A stretch of 27,987 nucleotides of DNA from Akkermansiaceae bacterium (GCA_011524615.1 WTJZ01000252.1:1-27987), one strand, 5' to 3'. Shown: positions 9,099-18,158, counted from the stretch's first letter. Made by a program: numbers and translations. The notes: generated from the sequence alone by a model not told the origin.

Positions 9099-9457
9099 AG
9101 GTCTGATTAAACTACCAAAAATTGAGAAAGTTTCACGTCAAAAACCATTTTTATGTAGGGACGCTTCCTTTTCGAGCTCCTGAATTACCATTGGCACATA
9201 TTTACGTGTAGGTTATTGATATGTGGTTTCTAGGTGTTTTTGCACGTATATTCTATATTTTAATATTTGGATAAATATGGATATTTTGTGATTACGATTT
9301 TTTCTTTGTTTTTTGGTGTCATCGTGCACTTTTTTGAGTGTTATTTAATTTTTGTTGTCAATTTATGTTCTTCAGTGTACTGCGAGGTGTCATTTTTGGG
9401 CTTTTATTCTTTTTTTAGGAATTGAGTGCAAAATTGAGGAACAACAACGAAAAAAAC
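9099..9457. other. A+T-rich divergent intergenic region
   Basis: This gap of about 360 bases separates the minus-strand sulfatase fusion from the plus-strand PEP-CTERM gene and must hold both promoters. It is strongly A+T-rich with several T runs. TTGTCA near 9355 and, on the minus strand, TTGACG (9136-9141) could serve as -35 boxes, but neither has a convincing -10 partner. Short ACGT-centred motifs recur (TTACGTGTA, GCACGTATA, TTTCACGTCA). No gene or RNA is recognised. Confidence 0.4.
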
Positions 9458-10339
9458 ATGAATAAGAAACTAACAATCGCTGCATTTGTGGCTTGTGTAG
9501 CACAGTCTAGTGCTATCATCTCGCTGTCGAATGGAGATTTGACAGTTGATATTAGTGAAGTTAATGGAGCAATTGATCTCTATCAATTCACTGATGAGAA
9601 CGGAGTAACATCTGATTACTTTAACCTTGGGGCTCCTGTCTCAGATTATGGTTTTCAGATTGGGACTGATACTAGTACTTTTGCTTACGCAAACACCTCT
9701 GACGCGATCAGTGGTGGCATGATAATTACATCAGTAACTAGTGTTGGTACTGGAGTACAGGTATCAGGTGTATATACAGGAGCTGGAACGTCGGTTAGCT
9801 TTAATCGTGTCTACTCACTAGTAGCAGGTCAAGATAACCTTAAGGTAACGACAACACTGACGAATGAAGCGGCAGCTAATTCTGTTAGAATGTTTGATAC
9901 ATTTGATCCAGACCAAGGAAGTGGTTTAGGTGTTGGTACACAAACTTACAATGATGTTTACAATGTTTCAGGTCATACTCTTGCCTCTGCTTACATTGAC
10001 TCATCAGGGTATAACCACACAGCCATTCTGTACGCTGAGGACGGACAGTCTCCTGTACTTGCTGCAGGTGGTCCATTCCAGATTAACAATGGTTCAGCTC
10101 TTAATAGCTTCTTCGATGCACCTGTTGATGGAGAGGGAACATATGCCGATATGGGGATTCACATTGGTTTCGAGGAGTTTCTTGAGACTGGAGAATCAGT
10201 GGAATTCACATACTTCCTTGCTACGGCTGAGACCATTGAAGCTGTCGTTGATGATGTAGGTACGACAGTTCCAGAGCCTACTACAACAGGTCTTGCTGCA
10301 GCTGGTCTACTCGGTCTACTTGTTCGCAGAAGACGCTAG
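9458..10339 (+). CDS. PEP-CTERM sorting-domain protein
   Basis: 293 residues from the ATG at 9458. A TTG at 9422 would add 12 residues in front of the signal peptide MNKKLTIAAFVACVAQSSA, so the ATG is preferred. The mature part is beta-rich, acidic and rich in Gly, Ser and Thr, with no cysteine visible. The C-terminus is a PEP-CTERM module: VPEPTTTG, a short hydrophobic stretch and a terminal RRRR. Such proteins are exported, and the tail is thought to be processed by an exosortase and tied to exopolysaccharide. No exosortase gene is in the window. The body (about 25-265) is not recognised; its pattern suggests a beta-sandwich. It ends 25 bases before a strong terminator and is transcribed alone, divergently from the sulfatase fusion. 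Confidence 0.9.
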   Translation: MNKKLTIAAFVACVAQSSAIISLSNGDLTVDISEVNGAIDLYQFTDENGVTSDYFNLGAPVSDYGFQIGTDTSTFAYANTSDAISGGMIITSVTSVGTGVQVSGVYTGAGTSVSFNRVYSLVAGQDNLKVTTTLTNEAAANSVRMFDTFDPDQGSGLGVGTQTYNDVYNVSGHTLASAYIDSSGYNHTAILYAEDGQSPVLAAGGPFQINNGSALNSFFDAPVDGEGTYADMGIHIGFEEFLETGESVEFTYFLATAETIEAVVDDVGTTVPEPTTTGLAAAGLLGLLVRRRR

Positions 10340-10364
10340 TCTTGGTAGCAAATAATGAGAACTC

Positions 10365-10396
10365 AAAAGGCGCAGGTAATTACCTGCGCCTTTTTT
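10365..10396. terminator. Strong bidirectional intrinsic terminator
   Basis: GGCGCAGGT pairs with ACCTGCGCC around AATT, with four A's before the stem and six T's after it. The stem is perfect, and the A and T tracts let it work on both strands. It sits between the convergent PEP-CTERM gene (ends 10339) and the secreted TPR gene (ends 10424). Confidence 0.95.
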
Positions 10397-10423
10397 CAAT
10401 TAATGGATGGTTGTCGAGATGGG

Positions 10424-11137
10424 TTATATCCCTTCTTCTGAGAAATAGCCTGCTTCGATGAGGGTATCCTGCCAAGGGTTAAGGATCACATTGTTTTTGT
10501 ATACTCGGTATGCTCTATCAATCCATGTGTGGGCTTTTTTAGACTCGCCATTTTCCAAGAATTTGACGGCATTAACGAAGTAGTAGATAGGAGAGTCTGT
10601 GGTAAAGTCGTACTTTTCTTCAATGACCTTTGCCTCCTCAGCAAGACCTTGCTTCTTCATGGAGATGTAGACTTTGAGTTCTGAGAGGTAGTAGAGAGGA
10701 TTGGTGCTATCTCCTTCCAGTGTTGAAATAATTTTGGTGAAGTATGAGTTAGCGAGAGCCCATTGGTGTTGGACGTAATGAAGTTCACCAAGATTGAAGA
10801 GTATATTGACGTTCTCTGGTTCTAACTCTAGGGCTTTTTGTTGTGTGGCAATCGCTTTCGCTAAATCCTTTAGCTCTGTGTATGCAGCGGACTTAACGCC
10901 TAAAAGGGTAGTGTTTTGCTTTAATATTTTTTCCGCTTCATTAATAATATTGATAGCCTCACTTGGTTGCTTATTCCTTAGGCATAATTTTGCTTCCTTA
11001 ATGAGTTGTATATATTCGAGCTTTGTCTCTGGCTCTAGAGAGTCAAATGTAAGAGGTTCAGCGGAATAAGACGAGTTGATAAGTAAAGGTAGTAAAATTA
11101 CACTACTAATATGACGTGAAAATCTTTTTAATTTCAT
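10424..11137 (-). CDS. Secreted TPR-repeat protein
   Basis: 237 residues. A signal peptide covers about 1-25 (RHISSVILLPLLINSSYSA). TPR units follow, the clearest at about 80-150 (AIATQQKALELEPENVNILF, then NLGELHYVQHQWALANSYFT). TPR modules bind proteins, so a periplasmic scaffold role is plausible; no catalytic motif is present. It is transcribed toward the bidirectional terminator at 10365-10396 and diverges from the zinc-ribbon gene at 11253 across a 115-base gap. The start ATG lacks a Shine-Dalgarno sequence but is fixed by the signal peptide. The exact role is unknown. Confidence 0.85.
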   Translation of the reverse strand: MKLKRFSRHISSVILLPLLINSSYSAEPLTFDSLEPETKLEYIQLIKEAKLCLRNKQPSEAINIINEAEKILKQNTTLLGVKSAAYTELKDLAKAIATQQKALELEPENVNILFNLGELHYVQHQWALANSYFTKIISTLEGDSTNPLYYLSELKVYISMKKQGLAEEAKVIEEKYDFTTDSPIYYFVNAVKFLENGESKKAHTWIDRAYRVYKNNVILNPWQDTLIEAGYFSEEGI

Positions 11138-11252
11138 GTGTTTCTTATGGCATAAATGAGTGGGAAGTAAATTTAATTATTGATTAATTGAATGATATGA
11201 GAGATGGCGTATGTGCGAGTAGTTCTGCTCATGAAATAGTAAATTTTCGATA

Positions 11253-12623
11253 ATGAAAAAAGTTGTTAAATGTGGGGCGTGTAAAAAGAAGGTAGACTTT
11301 GGTGAAGTAGCCATAGGAGAGTCCCTTGATTGCCCTCATTGCGGAAAGAGGTTGAGCTATCCTCGATCATTACAAGGGACTATGCAGGTAGAGGGAGACC
11401 CGCTTCCTGAAGGGTTTAAGAAGAAGTCGAGTGACAGCAGACTCATAGTTAATAGTAAGAAGAGAAAAGAAGAGTCGGAGAATATCGATTTGGAAAACTT
11501 TGCTGCCCAACTGAAACAAGAATTGGTCGGACTCGTAGATGCTAAGCTGAACATCGAAAAGCCGAAGAGGCCAGATCTGCCTCTCCAGGAAGCTGATCCT
11601 GACGATACAAACTCGACTGCGCGTCTCAAGGGGCGTACGCAAGAGGTCTCTACATTCTTATCGGGGGAGTCTGAACGAGAAGTAGGTAAGAGGAGAAAAT
11701 ATGATTATGATAGGAGCTGGTTAGGACGTGCTCGTAGATTATGGGTAGCGCACCAGTTGGCCTTTATTATCAGCGCTTGCATTTTGGCTTTGCTTGCTCT
11801 TAGTGGTGTCATCTTGTTCTCCCAGTCAGAGACAGCACGTAGAGTTTATCAAACTCATGTTGCAAATCGTGTGACGTTACTCAAAGGGGCTATATCTAAG
11901 TATCCCCGAGCGCTCTTAGTACAACCTGCGGTTAAGGAGGCTGAGGCGGCCGAAGAATTAATCGAGGAGGAGGAAGTGTTAAACATACTGGTGGATCAAG
12001 ACTTAAAAGACGCTTATGATGTTGCAGAGGAGTTCTTAGATGCTCAGACGATTACAAGAGCGATGAAGTTCTGCTTCTTATCGCATGTACATAAGAAAAA
12101 CTTCTACAAATATTGGAGTGTTGAAAAAGGGTATAAGGGGCTGGCTCTACAGAATTATCGTGAATTGGATCAAAATATTTGGCTCTTTATCTTCTCATAT
12201 TTGACGGTGGAGGGGGATACTCGCTTCCTGCCACTCATCATGAATAGCGATGGGGTGATCAAATTAGACTGGAAGAATTATCGGGCGGTGGAGGAAATGT
12301 CTATCGATGAATTCTTGGAATTCGAAGGGCAAAGGCCTGTAGGCTTGCGAGCGATCGTCAGTCCTACGACAAGGTATTCTGAGCGTTATCCACGAGGTGA
12401 ATGGCAATCATATGAGGCGATGGATCAGTTTGGAAACCAGTTTGACTTCTTCGTGCTCAAGGGATCCGCAATGATGCGCTCATTAGAGTCTGCTCTCATA
12501 ATAAAAGGAGGTGGGGGTGCTAGGAGGCCTAATATTAACTCTATTTGTCGCTTCGCCAAACAGGAGAATGCTAATGATCAAATCGTTCTACTAGATGTTC
12601 TTGAGACAAAGTGGTTTGAATAA
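11253..12623 (+). CDS. Zinc-ribbon, single-pass membrane protein of unknown function
   Basis: 456 residues. The N-terminus is a four-cysteine zinc ribbon (C7, C10, C27, C30: CGAC and CPHC). A charged, probably disordered linker (about 40-165) is followed by one transmembrane helix at 167-190 (FIISACILALLALSGVILFS). An uncharacterised C-terminal domain (about 200-456) is probably outside the cytoplasm. It begins with an acidic helical part (EAEAAEELIEEEEVLN) and ends with a mixed alpha/beta part. This layout, a cytoplasmic zinc ribbon joined to a TM helix and an extracytoplasmic domain, occurs in several PVC hypothetical proteins. No enzyme motif is visible. No Shine-Dalgarno sequence precedes the ATG; the ribbon close to residue 1 supports this start. 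Confidence 0.85.
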   Translation: MKKVVKCGACKKKVDFGEVAIGESLDCPHCGKRLSYPRSLQGTMQVEGDPLPEGFKKKSSDSRLIVNSKKRKEESENIDLENFAAQLKQELVGLVDAKLNIEKPKRPDLPLQEADPDDTNSTARLKGRTQEVSTFLSGESEREVGKRRKYDYDRSWLGRARRLWVAHQLAFIISACILALLALSGVILFSQSETARRVYQTHVANRVTLLKGAISKYPRALLVQPAVKEAEAAEELIEEEEVLNILVDQDLKDAYDVAEEFLDAQTITRAMKFCFLSHVHKKNFYKYWSVEKGYKGLALQNYRELDQNIWLFIFSYLTVEGDTRFLPLIMNSDGVIKLDWKNYRAVEEMSIDEFLEFEGQRPVGLRAIVSPTTRYSERYPRGEWQSYEAMDQFGNQFDFFVLKGSAMMRSLESALIIKGGGGARRPNINSICRFAKQENANDQIVLLDVLETKWFE

Positions 12624-12650
12624 AGTGATGGTACATCCTGAGTGATGCTA

Positions 12651-12676
12651 AGCAGAGGCTCTGCATTGCCTCTGCT
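12651..12676. terminator. Hairpin between convergent genes
   Basis: AGCAGAGGC (12651-12659) pairs perfectly with GCCTCTGCT (12668-12676), with an eight-base loop. It lies between the ends of the zinc-ribbon gene (12623) and the beta-helix gene (12702). The run after it is only moderately T-rich, so efficiency is uncertain. Confidence 0.6.
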
Positions 12677-12701
12677 CTAACTCTATTCTATGTCGAGGCA
12701 C

Positions 12702-15566
12702 TTACTCCATAGCGACAAAGTGACGATAGTATTCAACTGCTAATCGCAGGTACTGAGGGGCAGTGCCTGCATCGAAGGTGTAGCGATAGATGGTATAGCC
12801 GTTACCGTCACTAATGCTCTCTTGAGTCAAGTTTGTCAGTACAGCGGATGAGGCTGTAGTCCAGGTAGAGAGGTCTGTGCTGTAGAGGAGGTCGATGGCT
12901 AGCCCTGCATTCTGAAGGTTATCAGGTTGAGCAAAGGTGTAGCTGACGGAATCACCATCTGAGACCATTATCGGGCGTCCCGCAGAAGCGTTATCAAAGT
13001 CGGCGACCGGGATGTCGATGTCGTCTGCTGCTGCGCCATAGGAGTACTGCAAGACATTCGCGATATCGTTGCCTGAAAGGTCTGAGAGATCATCTAGTCC
13101 ATCAGTATCCAATCCAGCATCTGCTCGAAATTCTTCGAAAATGTATGTGTCCTGGAGTGTGACTGCAAAGCTCACATAACAGGCGTCCTCGGTCGTAGCA
13201 TTCTGAGAGATAAAGGTGGTCGTGACTGTGTCACCTCCAGACCCGACGGGAGATAGACGGGTATTAAATGTGTTTAAATATGTTGTCTCGATGACATCTG
13301 GAGACGAGTGTTCGTAGAGCATGGATGATGAGGATGAGAAGTAGTTTTGATGGCGAATAAAGCGAGTAGCTGATCCCGCTAGGGTGTAGTCGATCTCGAT
13401 CGTCATATCAGAAGGGGTGACTCCAGTGAGGGTCGGTCCATCATATTCGTAAGGACCTAGATCAGAGGTGTCCTCGACAATGCGGTCGAATTGTCGGAAG
13501 TCCGTATTGCTCGTAGTATGAGCTGAATCACCCATATCGATGAGGGGGGACTGTCCCCAGAGGCGAAAGTCGCCGCTATATGTAGGCGCATCGTCTGAGG
13601 TGATCGCTTCTCTGAATAGAGGCGTATTATCGGTATCACTACCGTCTAAGTTGGATCCTTCTGGATTACTATCCTCCACGATGGAGCTTTCTAGGATATT
13701 TTCACCGCGAAGTTGATGATAGATCGGAGCGGCATTCCCCCAGATGATGGAGTTATAAATATTCAGATTGGGTGAGCCAGAGCCGTAAATACCACCAACA
13801 GAGATGTTCTCACCAATAGAGGTCGTGGCAATATTAGCCACAACAGCGCAGTGCTCCAGTCTGATAGTAGAATCATCAGAGCTCCCGAAGAATTCTGCAA
13901 CTAACATCCCCCCATAGGTAGAGCCCATATTACCGGAGATGATAGAATTTTGGAAGGAGGCCTCCGTTTGGAAGAGGTATACTCCACCTATGGCATAGAC
14001 TGAGCTACTCGTTATCGTGTTGCCCTGGATCTTGGAGCGTAGCACCTGAAGATTAGCTTCCTCTGCGTATAAGCCTCCAGTGAAGTAGCCGCTATTACCG
14101 ATAATAGATGAGTCGATAATAGAGAGTGATAGGTCGTCGCTCACATAGACTCCACCGGAATCTACACTATAGTTCCCTTGAATCGTACAGTTTAACAGGG
14201 TGCCTCCACCGGTGAAGCCGCCTCCGTTCTCTCCCGAGTATCCTGCAGTAATGGTGACTCCGCACACTAGGATGTCTTGGTCTGTACTTGTAGCGCCATG
14301 GACAACAGTTCCCCCATTCGTTCCAATTAAGTTCGTATGGAGGCTCTCCAGCATGACTCCATTCTCTGTATTGAGATCAGGATCGTTCTCATGTCCTACA
14401 TCGCCAGAGAGGACTGTTAGGTTATTATCCGGATCGCGCTCAGAAGCTGAGGACTCTGAGCCTGAGAACCCACCGACCACATAGACTCCATCGAGCATAG
14501 TAAAGCTGGAGTAAGCAGAGTTTGCACTAGCCACCGCGCCAGTGGTATCTGCAGACTCTGCTTCATCAGGATAATAGGTGCCAGCGGCGAGCCAGATTTG
14601 GTCACCCTCTATGGCAGAGGCGAGTGCGTCCTGGAGGTCAGCATAAGCCGACTCCCACGTGGTGCCGTCTTGTGTGGTTTCGCCCTCTCTAGCAGCGTCT
14701 ACATAATGGATAGTAGGGAGGAGAAAAGACTCTAGCGAGAGAGAGTAGAGTGTGCCAGCATCTCCAGAAGATCTATTGCCCACTCCTGCTTCCAGTGAGG
14801 TGATATGGTCATTCATATTGATGAAGTCGTTAGAGATCCATACCGAGCCCGCATTGCCTCCAATTCCATATGTCGAGAAAGGCTCTGACTCATCGTACCA
14901 AGAGGCTAGGGCGTATCCAATTTCACCACCATCACCACCGTCTGTGTGGATCTCTCCAGTGAGGTGGAGTCTAGGGGCTGCGAGGATGAGGTTCCCGCCA
15001 TGGCCGCCATCACCACCATCACCAGGATCTGTAACGTCACCTGGTTCCCCTAGTAGCTCGCCATCACCTCCTACGCCTCCACTACCACCATTTGTGTAAA
15101 TGTTCCCTGTAATAGAGAGGAGGTCCTCTGCAATCAGTGCAATAGAGCCCCCGCTCTCCCCTGGGGTTCCTGCTTCGGCTATAGTCGTGCCGTCTAGACC
15201 GTCCGTACCAGAGAAGAGCAGATCTGATTCTATGACGATATCACCTTGGGATAGGATGGCACAGCCATTAGATCCAGTGAAGGACACGGATGCGCCCGCT
15301 GTGATCGAGACCTCGTTGAGAATGAAGAGGGTGTAGGACGTTCCCTGTGCATCTGTAATCGTACCAGACGAGGTGAGTAAGGTGTCTCCGTAAATGACAC
15401 CAAGGTCAGTATCAATCGTAACGCTATCAGTAGAGGATAGAGTAAAGGAACCTGTCGCCGTGTAAGCACTAGGATCAAAGGTCGAAGGAATACTGTCTGC
15501 TACTGATGCGAGAGTCAGCGCAAGGCTGGAGGTGATCGAGAGTAAGAATGGTGCCGTTGTTCTCAT
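12702..15566 (-). CDS. Secreted right-handed beta-helix protein with Pmp-like repeats
   Basis: 954 residues. A signal peptide (about 1-24, FLLSITSSLALTLASVADS) precedes a Gly-rich region (about 110-270) of GGxGG-type turns. From 287 a conserved opening, IHYVDAAREGETTQDGTTWE followed by AYADLQDAL, is typical of secreted pectin-lyase-fold proteins. About six beta-helix turns follow between 448 and 611, each with GG and an aliphatic residue early and GN or AN late, for example GGVYVSDDLS...IIGN and GGLYAEEANL...IQGN. The sequence ends with a DPxxx-style closing region (SPLIDMGDSAHTTSNT near 675) and beta-rich tail domains that recur in verrucomicrobial exported proteins. No catalytic residues of a polysaccharide lyase are evident and there is no PEP-CTERM tail. 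A surface adhesin or sugar-binding role is inferred. It starts 58 bases after the rhomboid-like gene ends. Confidence 0.85.
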   Translation of the reverse strand: MRTTAPFLLSITSSLALTLASVADSIPSTFDPSAYTATGSFTLSSTDSVTIDTDLGVIYGDTLLTSSGTITDAQGTSYTLFILNEVSITAGASVSFTGSNGCAILSQGDIVIESDLLFSGTDGLDGTTIAEAGTPGESGGSIALIAEDLLSITGNIYTNGGSGGVGGDGELLGEPGDVTDPGDGGDGGHGGNLILAAPRLHLTGEIHTDGGDGGEIGYALASWYDESEPFSTYGIGGNAGSVWISNDFINMNDHITSLEAGVGNRSSGDAGTLYSLSLESFLLPTIHYVDAAREGETTQDGTTWESAYADLQDALASAIEGDQIWLAAGTYYPDEAESADTTGAVASANSAYSSFTMLDGVYVVGGFSGSESSASERDPDNNLTVLSGDVGHENDPDLNTENGVMLESLHTNLIGTNGGTVVHGATSTDQDILVCGVTITAGYSGENGGGFTGGGTLLNCTIQGNYSVDSGGVYVSDDLSLSIIDSSIIGNSGYFTGGLYAEEANLQVLRSKIQGNTITSSSVYAIGGVYLFQTEASFQNSIISGNMGSTYGGMLVAEFFGSSDDSTIRLEHCAVVANIATTSIGENISVGGIYGSGSPNLNIYNSIIWGNAAPIYHQLRGENILESSIVEDSNPEGSNLDGSDTDNTPLFREAITSDDAPTYSGDFRLWGQSPLIDMGDSAHTTSNTDFRQFDRIVEDTSDLGPYEYDGPTLTGVTPSDMTIEIDYTLAGSATRFIRHQNYFSSSSSMLYEHSSPDVIETTYLNTFNTRLSPVGSGGDTVTTTFISQNATTEDACYVSFAVTLQDTYIFEEFRADAGLDTDGLDDLSDLSGNDIANVLQYSYGAAADDIDIPVADFDNASAGRPIMVSDGDSVSYTFAQPDNLQNAGLAIDLLYSTDLSTWTTASSAVLTNLTQESISDGNGYTIYRYTFDAGTAPQYLRLAVEYYRHFVAME

Positions 15567-15624
15567 AACGACACGATTGTGGACTTTCTAATCTTAAAGT
15601 TATCTGAATGGGGAGAAAGGACGG

Positions 15625-16440
15625 TTACTTTTTCCCTTTCTCTAGGATAGCACGTTCCTCTTCAGTCAGGGAGTGAATGCCCTGCGCACTGATTTTATCT
15701 AGGATCTTATCGATGTCAGTATCGATGTACACCTCGCTTTTGGCTTTTGGTTTGATCTTAGGAGAGTAGGCGGCTTTTTTCTTTTGGGCCGTCTTAGTGC
15801 TCGCTGAGGGGAGGGCAGAAAGCAGGTTGTCAGGGATCACTTTGATCAAGGCAAGCCCCTTATTCTGAATGATCATCAGTGCTAGCGCGATGGAGATGGT
15901 TTCTGCTAGGGCTAAACTGATGAGACCATTAGTAATGGCGGACAATATGGTGAAGGTAAAGAATCCTAGTCCTAGCCACTTCACTTTGATGCCGAAGAAT
16001 GAGGGGAGATTAGGGTGCATGACGCACATCCCGATAAACACAGCTAAGTGTAAGATGCTGCTCCCTAGTAGGATAGAGGAAGAGCCTAGACCGACGAAGC
16101 CGAGTAGAAGTAACGCGAGCGGCGCAGCAAGTGTGACCGTGATGCAGAGCTGAGTAAATGATCTCCGCCCTAAGCTCGCTTCAACAATGCCTCCGAATTG
16201 ATAGAAGAAGTAGAGACCAATGAGAAAGGGCAAGCTGATTCCCTCCACCAGACTATAGGTCAAGACTCTCCAGATTTGCCCTGCTAACAACCCACTAGTG
16301 GTGAAGTGAGTGAACTCTAAGACGGCCTGTTGAGTAAAGGTACAGGCGAGCATACCTACTATCTGTATGAGGATGATGAGGCCAACTATTGATACTGGGA
16401 ATTTACCGATATAGAATAAGGGCTGAGGGCGAGAGAACAT
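15625..16440 (-). CDS. Rhomboid-like membrane protein, probably inactive
   Basis: 271 residues with about six hydrophobic segments between 17 and 192, then a basic linker and a C-terminal tail (236-271, DIDKILDKISAQGIHSLTEE) of the kind found on rhomboid proteins of Bacteroidota and Verrucomicrobiota (DUF6576-like). The fold follows from GQIWRVLTYS at 54-63, the usual L1-region pattern. The catalytic serine motif could be GSS at 126-128, but the catalytic histidine expected about 50 residues later is absent: that helix reads LALAETISIALA with no histidine. I infer a pseudoprotease. It lies 18 bases after the 7TM-HD gene in the same direction, so it is probably co-transcribed with it and phoH. 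Its partner or client is unknown. Confidence 0.82.
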   Translation of the reverse strand: MFSRPQPLFYIGKFPVSIVGLIILIQIVGMLACTFTQQAVLEFTHFTTSGLLAGQIWRVLTYSLVEGISLPFLIGLYFFYQFGGIVEASLGRRSFTQLCITVTLAAPLALLLLGFVGLGSSSILLGSSILHLAVFIGMCVMHPNLPSFFGIKVKWLGLGFFTFTILSAITNGLISLALAETISIALALMIIQNKGLALIKVIPDNLLSALPSASTKTAQKKKAAYSPKIKPKAKSEVYIDTDIDKILDKISAQGIHSLTEEERAILEKGKK

Positions 16441-16458
16441 GAGAATGCTAGTAGTGAG

Positions 16459-18105
16459 TTAATCTCTTTCGGCGGCAATTGTTCTTGGAGAGCTAGACTT
16501 ATGATTTGTCTCATCCTTGGACTTCTTGCCTCCCGAGGAATCACGGTTTTCGCCTTCCTTCGGGTAATCGATTCTACTGTGCAACATGGATCGTAGAGTA
16601 GAAGCAAAGGTGGCTTTAATCGTATTGAGTTCCTGGAATGTGAGAGGGCACTGATCGAGTTGGCCATCCTTGATTCTGTTATTCACGATCTCGTCGATGA
16701 CGGATTGTATCTTCTGAGGAGTGACCTTTTTCATCGAGCGGGAGGCACTCTCGATGGAGTCCGCGAGGGCGATGATGCCTGACTCCTTGGTGCGTGGACT
16801 AGGGCCTGGGTAGCGGAACCCTTTCTCAGAGACCTCAGGGACATCTTCCTCATTCTTATTACCTTCTTCGACCTCTTGGAGGGCTGCGTTTCTGGCGTCT
16901 AGGGCCTTACGATAGAAGTAATAGACGAGCGAGTTTCCATGGTGTTCCTTGATGACATTGATGATCGCCTGATTTAGCTTGTGTCTTACCGCGAGATCGA
17001 TTCCATCCTTCACATGGGCAATGATGACGAGAGCGCTCATGTTGGGAGTGAGATTATCATGTGGATTCTCATCCCCTTGGTTCTCGATGAAGTACTCAGG
17101 CTTCTCGATCTTACCAATGTCATGAAAGTAGGAGGCGACTCGACACATGGGTGCGTTAGCTCCTATGCTCTCGGCTGCAGCCTCTGAGAGAGTGGCGACT
17201 ACCATACTGTGATGGAATGTGCCTGGTGCTTCGAGTTGCATCCTACGAAGTAACTTGTGGTTCAGGTCACTAAGTTCTAACCATGTCATGTTGGTCGTGA
17301 TGCGGAAGATGTTCTCAAGAGCAGGCATGATCCCACCCACGAAAAGGCCTGAGAAGCAACCAATTCCTAGCACGATGCCACTCTGGATTAAGCGGTCCTT
17401 AGTACTAATCACTTCATAAGAGTCTAGGATGGGGATGACTTCCAGTGCCCAAGCCGCTACGAGCGCAGTGATACCTGAGAAGACGCCTGCGTTAAGGATT
17501 TGACTACGCTTTAAGAGGCCTCTTGTGAAGTAAACGGATGTTAATCCGCTCAACATAGCGATGAGGAATGCCTGCTGGCTCACAGCAGATGGGGAGAGAA
17601 ACCCAGTAATAAGAGCCATGTAGACAGAAGAGAAAATCCCTAGCCAGCGGCCTAGTAGGATCGAGTGGATCATCGGCACGAGAACAAATGGCGTAAAGAG
17701 AATCGCATAAGAGGGGTGATAGCCTGACTTATGAACACTCGTGATGGCTATACAAGTGAGGAGTGTCTGTAAGCCTAATCCGCCGAAGGTGAGTAGCAGT
17801 AAGCGAGTCTTAGGCAGCTTCTCTCTGTGGTTCAGAATGAAGACGGTGATGAGAGCGGCTACGAGAAGAGTAATCTCTATGACCTTAATCAGTGGGCGAA
17901 CAGAGTAGATCTCCATCTGAGCCATCTGAATGGTCATAATGATGACACAGATAGCAAAGCCGACAAAGACAGCTGCTCGCATGTAGATGCTGTCATCAAG
18001 GTTATTGGCGAGACTATCTTCATCATTTTGCTTACGCTTCTTACCGCTGGAGAGCCCTTTTTGCTCTAGCTGCCAGCGTTTGAAGATGTCGACGAAGGGG
18101 ATCAT
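16459..18105 (-). CDS. 7TM-HD phosphodiesterase, PgpH-like (short form)
   Basis: 548 residues. A cytoplasmic basic N-terminus (1-40) is followed by about seven to eight transmembrane segments between 43 and 265. A cytosolic HD domain at about 285-510 has metal ligands H299, H328-D329, H364 and H388-H389, plus the family motifs FRYPGPSPRTKESGI and ALADSIESASRS. PgpH proteins hydrolyse cyclic di-AMP to pApA. The usual large extracytoplasmic 7TMR-HDED sensor that precedes the membrane bundle is absent: only about 40 residues come before TM1. The gene follows the phoH-like gene by 53 bases and precedes the rhomboid-like gene by 18. No diadenylate cyclase is in the window, so c-di-AMP as substrate rests on family membership. 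Confidence 0.9.
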   Translation of the reverse strand: MIPFVDIFKRWQLEQKGLSSGKKRKQNDEDSLANNLDDSIYMRAAVFVGFAICVIIMTIQMAQMEIYSVRPLIKVIEITLLVAALITVFILNHREKLPKTRLLLLTFGGLGLQTLLTCIAITSVHKSGYHPSYAILFTPFVLVPMIHSILLGRWLGIFSSVYMALITGFLSPSAVSQQAFLIAMLSGLTSVYFTRGLLKRSQILNAGVFSGITALVAAWALEVIPILDSYEVISTKDRLIQSGIVLGIGCFSGLFVGGIMPALENIFRITTNMTWLELSDLNHKLLRRMQLEAPGTFHHSMVVATLSEAAAESIGANAPMCRVASYFHDIGKIEKPEYFIENQGDENPHDNLTPNMSALVIIAHVKDGIDLAVRHKLNQAIINVIKEHHGNSLVYYFYRKALDARNAALQEVEEGNKNEEDVPEVSEKGFRYPGPSPRTKESGIIALADSIESASRSMKKVTPQKIQSVIDEIVNNRIKDGQLDQCPLTFQELNTIKATFASTLRSMLHSRIDYPKEGENRDSSGGKKSKDETNHKSSSPRTIAAERD

Positions 18106-18158
18106 GAAGATTGAGTTCTAAAAGAATAGAGTGGAAAATGCAAGATTTTACAATATGA

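Noticed and set aside
9422..9457. TTG start 12 codons upstream for the PEP-CTERM protein
   Set aside because: It would put a polar run (SAKLRNNNEKN) before a textbook signal peptide that starts at the ATG 9458.
14752..15099. Pro/Ser-rich plus-strand frame of 115 codons opposite the beta-helix gene
   Set aside because: It is the complement of the Gly-rich coding repeats, which makes a long open frame by composition.
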